DNA of 64,000 bases, from contig NZ_JAPSKV010000002.1 in NCBI RefSeq assembly GCF_031181385.1, positions 124,001 to 188,000 of the forward strand, read 5' to 3'. Under the pieces are notes generated by a model. The model was not told the DNA's origin, did no database searches, and saw nothing but the letters and a program-made list of their open reading frames with translations. Positions within the stretch are counted from its first letter, which is position 1. Every line of letters starts with the position of its first letter. This document shows positions 18,046 through 25,087 of the stretch, piece by piece. The stretch is from Fredinandcohnia onubensis (GTDB lineage Bacteria; Bacillota; Bacilli; Bacillales; Bacillaceae_L). Made by a program: the position numbers and the translations under genes.

Positions 18046-18861
18046 ATGAGTTTACCTAAAGCATTAACGATTGCAGGTTCTGATAGTAGTGGAGGAGCTG
18101 GTCTCCAAGCTGACATAAAAACCTTCCAAGAACATGGAGTTTACGGCATGTCTGCCTTAACTGTAATTGTTGCGATGGACCCGAATAATCGTTGGAATCA
18201 CCAAGTGTTTCCGGTTGATCACGATATCATCAAGGCACAATTAGCAACAATCCTTGATGGCATTGGTGTCGATGCGGCAAAGACTGGTATGCTTCCTACT
18301 GTCGATATTATTGAAATTACTGCAGATGCGGCTAAAAAACATAATCTTCAAAAATTTGTAGTGGATCCTGTAATGGTTTGTAAGGGAGAAGATGAAGTTC
18401 TGTTCCCAGATCATGCCGTTGCTCTTAGAGAAATTCTGACTCCACTTGCAACAGTCATTACTCCGAATTTATTTGAAGCAGGTCAATTAAGTGGAATTGG
18501 TTCTATTACAACTGTTGACCAAATGAAAGAAGCTGCTGTGAAGATACATGACCTTGGTGCGAAATATGTACTCGTAAAAGGTGGCGGAAAGCTAAAACAT
18601 GATAAAGCAGTAGATGTGTTATATGATGGAAAAGAAATAGAGGTCCTTGAAAGCGACCGTTTTGAAACAACATTTACTCACGGTGCCGGTTGCACCTCTT
18701 CAGCTGCAATCGCAGCAGGACTTGCAAAAGGATTAGAAGTAAAGGAAGCCATATATGAAGCGAAGAAATTCATTACGGCTGCCATTCGTCACTCCTTCCA
18801 ACTAAATGAATATGTTGGTCCAACAAATCATGCTGCACGTCGACTTTATGGAGATAAATAA
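18046..18861 (+). CDS. pdxK: Pyridoxine/pyridoxal/hydroxymethylpyrimidine kinase PdxK
   Basis: Ribokinase-fold kinase that phosphorylates B6 vitamers, and HMP, for cofactor salvage. The 271-aa length equals the B. subtilis enzyme. The N-terminus KALTIAGSDSSGGAG, the VVDPVMVCKGEDEVL segment, TPNLFEA and the anion-hole motif THGAGCTSSAA are all present. The match to B. subtilis PdxK (VIVAMDPNN, NHQVFP) is closer than to ThiD. I moved the start from 18031 to the ATG at 18046, because the upstream ATGGGGG is its ribosome-binding site. It is monocistronic with a strong terminator. Confidence 0.92.
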   Translation: MSLPKALTIAGSDSSGGAGLQADIKTFQEHGVYGMSALTVIVAMDPNNRWNHQVFPVDHDIIKAQLATILDGIGVDAAKTGMLPTVDIIEITADAAKKHNLQKFVVDPVMVCKGEDEVLFPDHAVALREILTPLATVITPNLFEAGQLSGIGSITTVDQMKEAAVKIHDLGAKYVLVKGGGKLKHDKAVDVLYDGKEIEVLESDRFETTFTHGAGCTSSAAIAAGLAKGLEVKEAIYEAKKFITAAIRHSFQLNEYVGPTNHAARRLYGDK

Positions 18862-18868
18862 TTTCCCA

Positions 18869-18906
18869 AAACAGCTGTAGACAAGCTCTACAGCTGTTCT
18901 AATTCG
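18869..18906 (+). terminator. Terminator of pdxK
   Basis: AACAGCTGTAGA (18870-18881) and TCTACAGCTGTT (18887-18898) make a 12-bp stem. The T tail is weak (CTAATT). Confidence 0.7.
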
Positions 18907-18913
18907 TAGGCAA

Positions 18914-19058
18914 TGGAAAAAGCGCAAGGCACCCGTCTATCGGTGACAAGCATAAGAAGAACGCTGACAGAAGGTGTTTTTTATCTTCCGAAGCGATTAG
19001 CTTATGACCTCGAACCGATTGCGCCTGAAGCAGGACATCCTGAAAACCTGCCTAGACG
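18914..19058 (+). repeat. Dispersed palindromic repeat, family 1, copy A
   Basis: Begins AAAAAGCGCAAGGC, then GACAAGCATAAG, an internal arm, GCTTATGACCTCGA, and ends near GCCTAGACG. The same ordered blocks recur at 19411, 55211 (inverted) and 58628. The halves are imperfectly complementary. It lies between pdxK and the small XRE gene; the rest of this 296-bp gap shows only promoter-like AT-rich sequence. Confidence 0.65.
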
Positions 19059-19157
19059 AAATTTATATATGATGGTAATATTGTGAATATCATAGAATAA
19101 TAGATACGCAATCATATATTCCCACATGTAAAAAGCCATAGGTAAGGAGTGTGTAAT

Positions 19158-19403
19158 ATGCCTAGGATTAACAAAGATATTGTTAAATTTTTACGCAAAA
19201 AAAACAACATGACTCAACGTGATTTTGCTAAAGCAGTAAATTGTAGTTTTGCACTTATTGCCCTTGTAGAAGTTGGCAAACGTAGAATTACAAATAATCT
19301 TGAAACAAAAATCAAAGAGTCTTTCAACCTAGACGATCAACAAATTTCATCCCTTGCCACCATCGTACAGGAGATCGCAAAGGGTGTACATCCGTATATG
19401 TAA
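19158..19403 (+). CDS. Small XRE-family helix-turn-helix protein
   Basis: An 81-aa protein that is essentially one Cro/CI-type helix-turn-helix: FLRKKNNMTQRDFAKAVNCS, then VEVGKRRITNNLETKIKESF. It probably acts as a small DNA-binding regulator, but there is no sensor domain and the target is unknown. I chose ATG at 19158 over GTG at 19149 because AAGGAG (19144-19149) is 8 bases before it. It is flanked by two copies of the same palindromic repeat (18914 and 19411), an arrangement that could reflect insertion or transfer as a unit. Confidence 0.8.
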   Translation: MPRINKDIVKFLRKKNNMTQRDFAKAVNCSFALIALVEVGKRRITNNLETKIKESFNLDDQQISSLATIVQEIAKGVHPYM

Positions 19404-19410
19404 ATACAAA

Positions 19411-19531
19411 TGCTCAAGTGCCTTGCTCAGCCCCGACAAGCACAAGACTAGCCATCTAGAAGGTTGCTCTTTGACCTTCTAGATGGATTGGCTTGTGACC
19501 TCGAGGGGCTAGGCGATTGAGCTAGACGTAG
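19411..19531 (+). repeat. Dispersed palindromic repeat, family 1, copy B
   Basis: Contains CAAGTGCCTTGCTCAGCCCC, GACAAGCACAAG, an internal hairpin (CCATCTAGAAGG with CCTTCTAGATGG) and GCTTGTGACCTCGAGGGGCT, ending GAGCTAGACG. It is the closest relative in the window to the copy at 58628. Confidence 0.8.
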
Positions 19532-19534
19532 AAC

Positions 19535-19574
19535 AAAAAAAGCAATTGGACATTCATGCTCCAATTGCTTTTTT
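19535..19574. terminator. Bidirectional terminator between XRE gene and modA
   Basis: AAAAAAGCAATTGGA (19536-19550) pairs perfectly with TCCAATTGCTTTTTT (19560-19574). T runs on either strand serve the convergent XRE and modA genes. Confidence 0.9.
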
Positions 19575-20355
19575 ATTTTAGGATTGAGAACCCGTATTCC
19601 TCTAATAGGGCTATTGCTTCATCGCTCAATAAATATTCATAAAATATTTTTGCTTCATTTAAATGCTCTGATGATTTTATGACGCCAATTGGATATATAA
19701 TCTCTGAATGATACTTTGTATCCACACTCATCACAATCTGAATTTGGTCTGAAAATTGGGCATCTGTTTTGTAGACAAACCCCGCATCAACATTTCCTGT
19801 TTCAACATATGTAAGGACTTGCCGAACATCTTTGGCAAAAACAATTCTATCCTGCTCATAAAATTCTTTCCATATTCCCTGACTTTCAAGTGCTTCCTTC
19901 GCATATTTCCCTGCAGGAACAGATTCTGGTATACCGATTGATATCCGTTCGGCCTTTGTTTTCAAATCTTCTATTGCCGTAATCTGCTTTACGTTTTCTT
20001 TTGGAGCAATTAAGACGATTTCATTGCCAATTAGATTTTGCTGGAGTTTATCGTCAATTAGTCCCTCATCAACTAGTACATCGAACTTTTCAATGGAAGC
20101 CGATAAAAAAAGATCAACCGGAGCTCCTTGGGAGACTTGTTGTGCAAGTGCACCTGATGCTCCAAAATTAAAGGCGATATCAATTGTAGGATGTTCTTTT
20201 TCAAAATTGGTCTTTAATTCCTGTAAAACATTTTGCATACTTGTAGCAGCAGAAACCGTTAATTCTACCGCTTTAGTAGACTCTTGATCTATACCTTGAG
20301 GCCCACAGCCGTTTAAAAAAAGAGCAAGAAAGAGTATAAGGATAAATTTATGCAT
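19573..20355 (-). CDS. modA: Molybdate ABC transporter substrate-binding lipoprotein ModA (orphan)
   Basis: Binds molybdate or tungstate outside the membrane and delivers it to ModB/ModC. The 260-aa protein has a short signal peptide with lipobox LNGC (Cys 17), then the ModA motifs LTVSAATSMQNVLQEL, NFGASGALAQQVSQGAPVD and PESVPAGKYAKEAL. No modB or modC follows: the next gene is the convergent XRE gene, so the permease and ATPase must be elsewhere. The start codon sits directly after the T run of a terminator-like hairpin, and the AAGGTG ribosome-binding site is inside the hairpin stem. Confidence 0.88.
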   Translation of the reverse strand: MHKFILILFLALFLNGCGPQGIDQESTKAVELTVSAATSMQNVLQELKTNFEKEHPTIDIAFNFGASGALAQQVSQGAPVDLFLSASIEKFDVLVDEGLIDDKLQQNLIGNEIVLIAPKENVKQITAIEDLKTKAERISIGIPESVPAGKYAKEALESQGIWKEFYEQDRIVFAKDVRQVLTYVETGNVDAGFVYKTDAQFSDQIQIVMSVDTKYHSEIIYPIGVIKSSEHLNEAKIFYEYLLSDEAIALLEEYGFSILK

Positions 20356-20404
20356 AAAAAAACACCTTCCCTTAGCTAGTATAGCTAAAAGAAAGGCGTT
20401 TTGA
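20356..20404 (-). terminator. Terminator/attenuator-like hairpin between uxaE and modA
   Basis: On the minus strand a long imperfect stem (about 20383-20403 with 20358-20377, loop ATACT) runs into a T7 tract followed immediately by the modA ATG. The modA ribosome-binding site lies in the 3' arm. It can end the uxaE transcript and mask modA translation. Confidence 0.65.
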
Positions 20405-20417
20405 AAATAGTCATTTT

Positions 20418-21908
20418 TTATAGGTTTAATAATTCAACGTGCTTGCCGATGTGTTTTACAAGGGCTTGACGGTATTCATCTTCATTATCATTCAATGTAC
20501 CGAAGAATTCATCCTTGAAGATGAAGTTTCCATTTTCATCTTTTGCAGTTAACAATAATCCGTATGTTACATGGACTACTTGTCTTGCTGCGTCATTATT
20601 CATATATTCAGGAAGGTTTTCATCAGAAACCGTATCAAGTGGAACGATCGTGTTCATATCTGGTGTAATATGGTAATACTTAAGTGCTTCATTTAAATGT
20701 TCTAGTGCATATGCATGCATTCTTCTATATAGACTAGGATTTACCTTTGCAATTACACATACAGCTTCAAGCCAGTTTGTGCCAGCTGTTTTAACATGAA
20801 GAACTCCATTCGTATACTTCGCGATAATTGGGAACGCTGTAAATTTATCACTTCCAGAGTGGATACTTAATTTGTATTCAAAGTATTCAGCGATTAGCGC
20901 GTGTTCACTTAATTCTTTTTCGAATTGTTCAATATCACCGATATAATCAATTCCTTTTTGGAATTCACCACAAAATCTTGGCGCAAGACTAGTTACTGTT
21001 ACACCACGTTTTTGTAATTCATTTGCTACAAAGAAATGTGCTGCAGGAGATGTAACTGTTTCAGTTTCATCAATTGAAATTTCAAAATCAATGTCACGGT
21101 CTACTTTTTCGATATATGTGTCATGGACATGGACCATATAGTCTAAAGCGTTTCCGTATAACAATACAAATTTCTTTAAAGTATTTTCATCAAATCCGAT
21201 TCCAAGACCTTTTACGTCAAATTCTTTATTTAAATATAGCTCATTATAGTGATTCTTCGTTTCTTCAGGGAGGCTATCAAATTCAGCACTGATTTCCTCT
21301 ACTGTTAAGCCCTCAACTCGGTTTTGGATATGGTCTGAACAATCTAATGTTAGCATTGACATACCAAGTGATAATGCCATTTTAATGTCTTCTTCTTCTT
21401 TTAAGTGGTCGCCGTCTGCACCAAATCCACCTGTATAACCTTCTTGGAAAACAGCAAAGCTCGCTGCGTCAATTACATCATTCATTGTACGATTTGTTAA
21501 TGTTAATTCACGAATACTTTGTTGGGCAAGAATTGGCTTTACATTATGGTCACGAACAGTTTCAATATGTCCTGGTGAAGCTAGACCTAAGCGGTCCCCT
21601 AAACCCATTGTTGCAATTTTTGTACCGAATGCTCTTGGAACAGTATATTCAAAGTAACGATTTAATACTAAACGATTTTCATGTGTTAGCGGACAAGCTT
21701 TTCCATTATCAATTTCTGTACCATCTAATTCTTCAAATAAAGCGCCTTCTCCTGATGCAAGGATCCATTTTTGCTGTTGGTCTCTGACCATGACAAGGCT
21801 TACATTATCATGATGAGTTAAAGATTTTTCATAAACCTTAACTTCCCCCGAATTTTCGAAAACGTTTTCGTTTTTTAATGCTTCAACTAGTTGCTTCATA
21901 TGTTCCAT
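20418..21908 (-). CDS. uxaE: Tagaturonate/fructuronate epimerase UxaE
   Basis: Converts D-tagaturonate to D-fructuronate, a step in galacturonate catabolism known from Thermotoga and many Firmicutes. The 496-aa protein matches this family along its length, with FGTKIATMGLGDRLGLASPGH near residues 94-115, the acidic GGFGADGDHLKEEEDI, LTLDCSDHI, and SIHSGSDKFTAFP in the C-terminal half. AGGAGG precedes the ATG. It is the last gene of the pectin locus in transcription order and ends at a hairpin. The partner isomerase UxaC and the mannonate-branch enzymes are not in the window. Confidence 0.85.
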   Translation of the reverse strand: MEHMKQLVEALKNENVFENSGEVKVYEKSLTHHDNVSLVMVRDQQQKWILASGEGALFEELDGTEIDNGKACPLTHENRLVLNRYFEYTVPRAFGTKIATMGLGDRLGLASPGHIETVRDHNVKPILAQQSIRELTLTNRTMNDVIDAASFAVFQEGYTGGFGADGDHLKEEEDIKMALSLGMSMLTLDCSDHIQNRVEGLTVEEISAEFDSLPEETKNHYNELYLNKEFDVKGLGIGFDENTLKKFVLLYGNALDYMVHVHDTYIEKVDRDIDFEISIDETETVTSPAAHFFVANELQKRGVTVTSLAPRFCGEFQKGIDYIGDIEQFEKELSEHALIAEYFEYKLSIHSGSDKFTAFPIIAKYTNGVLHVKTAGTNWLEAVCVIAKVNPSLYRRMHAYALEHLNEALKYYHITPDMNTIVPLDTVSDENLPEYMNNDAARQVVHVTYGLLLTAKDENGNFIFKDEFFGTLNDNEDEYRQALVKHIGKHVELLNL

Positions 21909-21983
21909 GGATATAGCCTCCTAATTAAATTGCCTTCTATTAAAATAATATCGTAATATACTAATATTGCAATCGAAAAATCA

Positions 21984-22628
21984 CTATTTTTTGAATAAAA
22001 TGTTAAAAACTTTCTCTATGTTTTCTGTTCTTTGGGTATTTACAATTACACCCATTACCACATCTGGATCATCAATTGCTTCGTTAAATAGTGGCAAAAC
22101 TTGTGCATCGATTCCAGTAACCTGATTTTTAGAATCATAATACATAAATTCCTTACCAACTGGTAATTCTCTATCTACTAATTTATCTAGGCTATAAAAA
22201 TATTGTTCCCCATTCATAATATCGAACTGTTCTTTGTCAATGAACAAAACATCGAGTTCTCCAGTAGATATTTCTCCAGTTACTCGTTGTAGAGCGGCCA
22301 TGACAACATTTAGATCTGCAGCATCTGGTGCATATGGGATTACCTGTATCGATACTTCATGTGTTTTTCTTTCTTCTTCTGATAGAATTCCTTCATTTAG
22401 CTTTTGTTGGATATTTTCAATTTCATTTGAATCTACCAAGTCTCCTAGAACAAGAATCGAAAGTGCAGAATCCTTTTTGGGCGAATAGTCGTTTACTAGA
22501 AAGATAGCGACAATAAATACAATAAGAAAAGCAAATAGATAATATCTATAGTACTCCCAAGTATACTTGGCTTTTTCAGCTGTACTCATGGCTGCAAATA
22601 ATTCTTTGACCTTTCCTTTATCTCTCAA
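21984..22628 (-). CDS. Uncharacterised membrane-anchored protein in the pectin locus
   Basis: Function not recognised. The 214-aa protein has a short cytoplasmic start, one membrane helix (about residues 29-46) and an extracytoplasmic domain of about 165 residues beginning YSPKKDSALSILVLGDL. That domain alternates strand-like and helical stretches (LDVLFIDKEQFDIMNGEQYF, then VMGVIVNTQ) and superficially resembles a periplasmic-binding or sensor half-domain. It has no lipobox. It lies between the isomerase-like gene and uxaE, 58 bp after the former, so it is probably co-transcribed. Confidence 0.7.
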   Translation of the reverse strand: MRDKGKVKELFAAMSTAEKAKYTWEYYRYYLFAFLIVFIVAIFLVNDYSPKKDSALSILVLGDLVDSNEIENIQQKLNEGILSEEERKTHEVSIQVIPYAPDAADLNVVMAALQRVTGEISTGELDVLFIDKEQFDIMNGEQYFYSLDKLVDRELPVGKEFMYYDSKNQVTGIDAQVLPLFNEAIDDPDVVMGVIVNTQRTENIEKVFNILFKK

Positions 22629-22686
22629 AGCCCTTTCATCCCTTCTGATGTGTATATGAGGGAAATATACTACATATCATCCCATA

Positions 22687-23526
22687 CTATGCATTTTCGT
22701 ATTTTTCATGTAAAAATGCAATACTATCATCTATAAAAGGTTCGGTTGTACTTTCTAGAAGAAATTGGATATAAGGTTTTTTAGGCTTAATCAGTTCCAT
22801 GACTAAGTCGTAGTTTAATAGCCCTTTACCAGGAGGAGCAAACTTCAACTTGCCATCTTCAATAACAAAATCTTTACAATGAACAATGATAATACGATCG
22901 CCAAATAGTTCGACAGCCTCTTTAAAAATTTCATCTTGATAAATGTAATTTTCAACAGTTAATAAATTTACGGGGTCAAAGATAATTTGTAAATTATTTG
23001 AATTTACTTCATCCAATAACCTTTTTAAGAGCATTGGGTTGTAAACAGGATGGTTAACTCCTGCTTCTATCCCTACAATAACTCCAAATTTTTCTGCTTC
23101 ATTTACAAGTTCTTTCACACTTTCAACAACATCTAAAAAAGGTTTCTCTCGGAAATTATCTACAGTAAATCCCATTTTCGCATGGACATTTCCTGTTTCA
23201 GTTCCAACTACACTACAGCCAAAATCTCTTGCGTAACGGATATGCTCCTTGAAGCGGTCTAATGCTTTTTGACGTTCTTGTTGGTCTGGGTGAATCATAT
23301 TAATGTAGCATCCTATTACTGCGATATGGATGTTCATTTGTTCAAAAGCATTACCTATATTCTTAGCAAGACCAGGTGAAAGACTTCCTAAACTCGTGTT
23401 TAGTTCTGGAAATGATTTTGCTAAGGCCAATTGTACAGAAGATAACCCTTTATCTTTTACTGTTTGCACAAGTTCATCTAAGGAGCCTGCCTTTACATCA
23501 TGGGCGCGAATTCCTAGATTGATCAC
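22687..23526 (-). CDS. Sugar phosphate isomerase/epimerase family protein (xylose isomerase-like TIM barrel)
   Basis: A 279-aa member of the AP-endonuclease-2/xylose-isomerase-like TIM-barrel family. Visible metal-site features include GIEAGVNHPV (Glu about 155), IIFDPVNLL and IIVHCKDFV (His about 218), and the C-terminal LLESTTEP. Such proteins epimerise or isomerise keto-sugars and sugar acids. Its position between a rhamnogalacturonan acetylesterase and uxaE suggests a uronate or rhamnose-derived substrate, but this cannot be specified. It starts 14 bp after the acetylesterase stop. Confidence 0.8.
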   Translation of the reverse strand: MINLGIRAHDVKAGSLDELVQTVKDKGLSSVQLALAKSFPELNTSLGSLSPGLAKNIGNAFEQMNIHIAVIGCYINMIHPDQQERQKALDRFKEHIRYARDFGCSVVGTETGNVHAKMGFTVDNFREKPFLDVVESVKELVNEAEKFGVIVGIEAGVNHPVYNPMLLKRLLDEVNSNNLQIIFDPVNLLTVENYIYQDEIFKEAVELFGDRIIIVHCKDFVIEDGKLKFAPPGKGLLNYDLVMELIKPKKPYIQFLLESTTEPFIDDSIAFLHEKYENA

Positions 23527-23540
23527 ATGAACACCTCACT

Positions 23541-24218
23541 TTAATCCTTTAGATATATCGCTAAATCTGGGATTGTTTTTTTAATTTCTTTGGCAATAAT
23601 TTCAGCAATTTTATTTGCCCCATCCTCTCGAAAATGCGTATCATCACTAATTCCATCTGGGTAGTTTCGATGTTCACCCGGCTCAAACCAGATAAAAAGA
23701 TTTTTGCATTCTTCAGGACCTAAAGATTCATATAAGTTCTTCGAATCATTCCATAAATCGATGAGGCTTACATGTTTTTCCTTTGCAAGGGCAATCATCG
23801 CTTCCGGATATTCTCCTAAACTATTTATTATTTTTCCGTTTTCATCAAAGGTTCTTCGATGCATGGAAGTTACTAAAATCGGGATGGCCTTTTTTGCTCT
23901 TGCGCCTTCGATATACTGGCTCAAATAATCTTGATAGGTAGAATAAGGTTCTGTTCTTCGATGATCCTGTTTTTGATCGTTATGCCCAAATTGAATGAAG
24001 AGGTAATCATTCGGTTGAATTTCGTTTAGTATTGCTTCCAACCTCTTTTCATCAATAAAACTTTTTGAACTTCGACCGCCAATTCCGTAGTTGTGAATGT
24101 TTACATTCTCTTGAAAAAACTGATGAATTACCTGTCCCCAGCCTGCACGTGGTTCTTCGTTCGGTGGACAATCAGACACTGTTGAATCTCCGGCAATATA
24201 TATATGAACGTTTTTCAT
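23541..24218 (-). CDS. Rhamnogalacturonan acetylesterase (SGNH/GDSL hydrolase, RhgT/YesT type)
   Basis: Removes acetyl groups from acetylated rhamnogalacturonan or galacturonan fragments. The 225-aa SGNH hydrolase has block I GDSTVSD (Ser 12), block II with GIGGRSS, block III QFGHNDQK and block V DDTHFREDG (Asp and His of the triad near 192-195). There is no signal peptide, so it acts in the cytoplasm. I chose the ATG at 24218 (AAGGTG 6 bases upstream). The longer frame to 24266 would overlap the DUF624 gene and add an unrelated sequence. It is closest to B. subtilis YesT/RhgT, part of the rhamnogalacturonan regulon there. Confidence 0.85.
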   Translation of the reverse strand: MKNVHIYIAGDSTVSDCPPNEEPRAGWGQVIHQFFQENVNIHNYGIGGRSSKSFIDEKRLEAILNEIQPNDYLFIQFGHNDQKQDHRRTEPYSTYQDYLSQYIEGARAKKAIPILVTSMHRRTFDENGKIINSLGEYPEAMIALAKEKHVSLIDLWNDSKNLYESLGPEECKNLFIWFEPGEHRNYPDGISDDTHFREDGANKIAEIIAKEIKKTIPDLAIYLKD

Positions 24219-24237
24219 TGAAACACCTTCAATTCGT

Positions 24238-24900
24238 CTATTTACTAAAACTTGGTTCTCTCTCATTTGATTTTACTTCGTCTTTCCCATTTACTTTTTC
24301 TTCAATTCTTGCAAATACTTTTAGCGCAAGCCACATAATAAAATAGGCTAGTATACTTACACTAAGAAAAGGTATGAGGGATGGGACATAAGTAAATCCA
24401 ATATAAAGTAGGATAAGCCCTAATACCATCGCAAAAGTAACGAGTGGGTAAGATAGACCGTACATGACGGCATTTTTCAAATACGATTTTATATTCCCAT
24501 TAAAATGGACATAGATTGGGAATATATAGAGTAGAATTACGATGTAAACTGAACAAATTGCAATTAGTGCGTACCTCACCACGATAAAAAACAGGCTTGT
24601 GGTTGGAAGAAATACAAGATCAACATATAAGATATATCCAGCTATGAACAGGGTAAGCCCTAGGAGGTTGGATTTTAAAAATTCTTTTTTATATACGCTC
24701 CAAAATGTTGAAAAAACAGGGATATCTTCATCTCCCATAATCCACTTTCGAGTTACTGCAAAAAGCGCTACAGTTGCAGGTACAAATCCTGCAACAACTA
24801 GTCCCATTATTGTAAATAGAAGCCATAACATATTTAGATAAATCAAACGTGATATAGCCCCACACCAACGGTAAAATGGACTGTCCAATCCTCCTAGCAT
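24238..24900 (-). CDS. DUF624 (YesL-like) membrane protein
   Basis: A 220-aa integral membrane protein with about five or six helices and the DUF624 start (LDSPFYRWCGAISRLIYLNMLWLLFT). Homologues such as YesL accompany carbohydrate ABC importers and rhamnogalacturonan genes in Bacillus. Their role is not established; a helper function for the permease has been proposed in general terms. It is followed after 19 bp by the acetylesterase and preceded by a 187-bp gap that holds a copy of the family 2 palindromic repeat. Confidence 0.85.
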   Translation of the reverse strand: MLGGLDSPFYRWCGAISRLIYLNMLWLLFTIMGLVVAGFVPATVALFAVTRKWIMGDEDIPVFSTFWSVYKKEFLKSNLLGLTLFIAGYILYVDLVFLPTTSLFFIVVRYALIAICSVYIVILLYIFPIYVHFNGNIKSYLKNAVMYGLSYPLVTFAMVLGLILLYIGFTYVPSLIPFLSVSILAYFIMWLALKVFARIEEKVNGKDEVKSNEREPSFSK

Positions 24901-24931
24901 ATGTCTTTCCCCTTTCTATTGTTCTTTATTA

Positions 24932-25080
24932 AGGAAGTTCAAAAAGTCACCAAATGATAAGCTGCGAATCTCGGCGTCACTCGGTCTCTCCGGCCCTCAC
25001 GTATTAATTGCATACGCTGCGGTCCTCAAGCCACGAGTTCCTTGACCTTCTTGCTTCTGATTTGTCGACTTTTTGAAACA
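24932..25080. repeat. Dispersed palindromic repeat, family 2, copy 2
   Basis: Ends GTTCAAAAAGTC and GACTTTTTGAA are inverted repeats. The interior has CCTCACGTATTAATT, CATACG, GGTCCTCAAG and CTTGACCTTCTTG, matching copy 1 at 11460 in order and spacing. It lies between the Gfo/Idh/MocA and DUF624 genes and could form a long hairpin in the transcript. Confidence 0.65.
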
Positions 25081-25087
25081 CTTATTA

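Noticed and set aside
24218-24266. Longer acetylesterase start
   Set aside because: It overlaps the DUF624 gene and adds residues unlike the family; a good ribosome-binding site points to the ATG at 24218.
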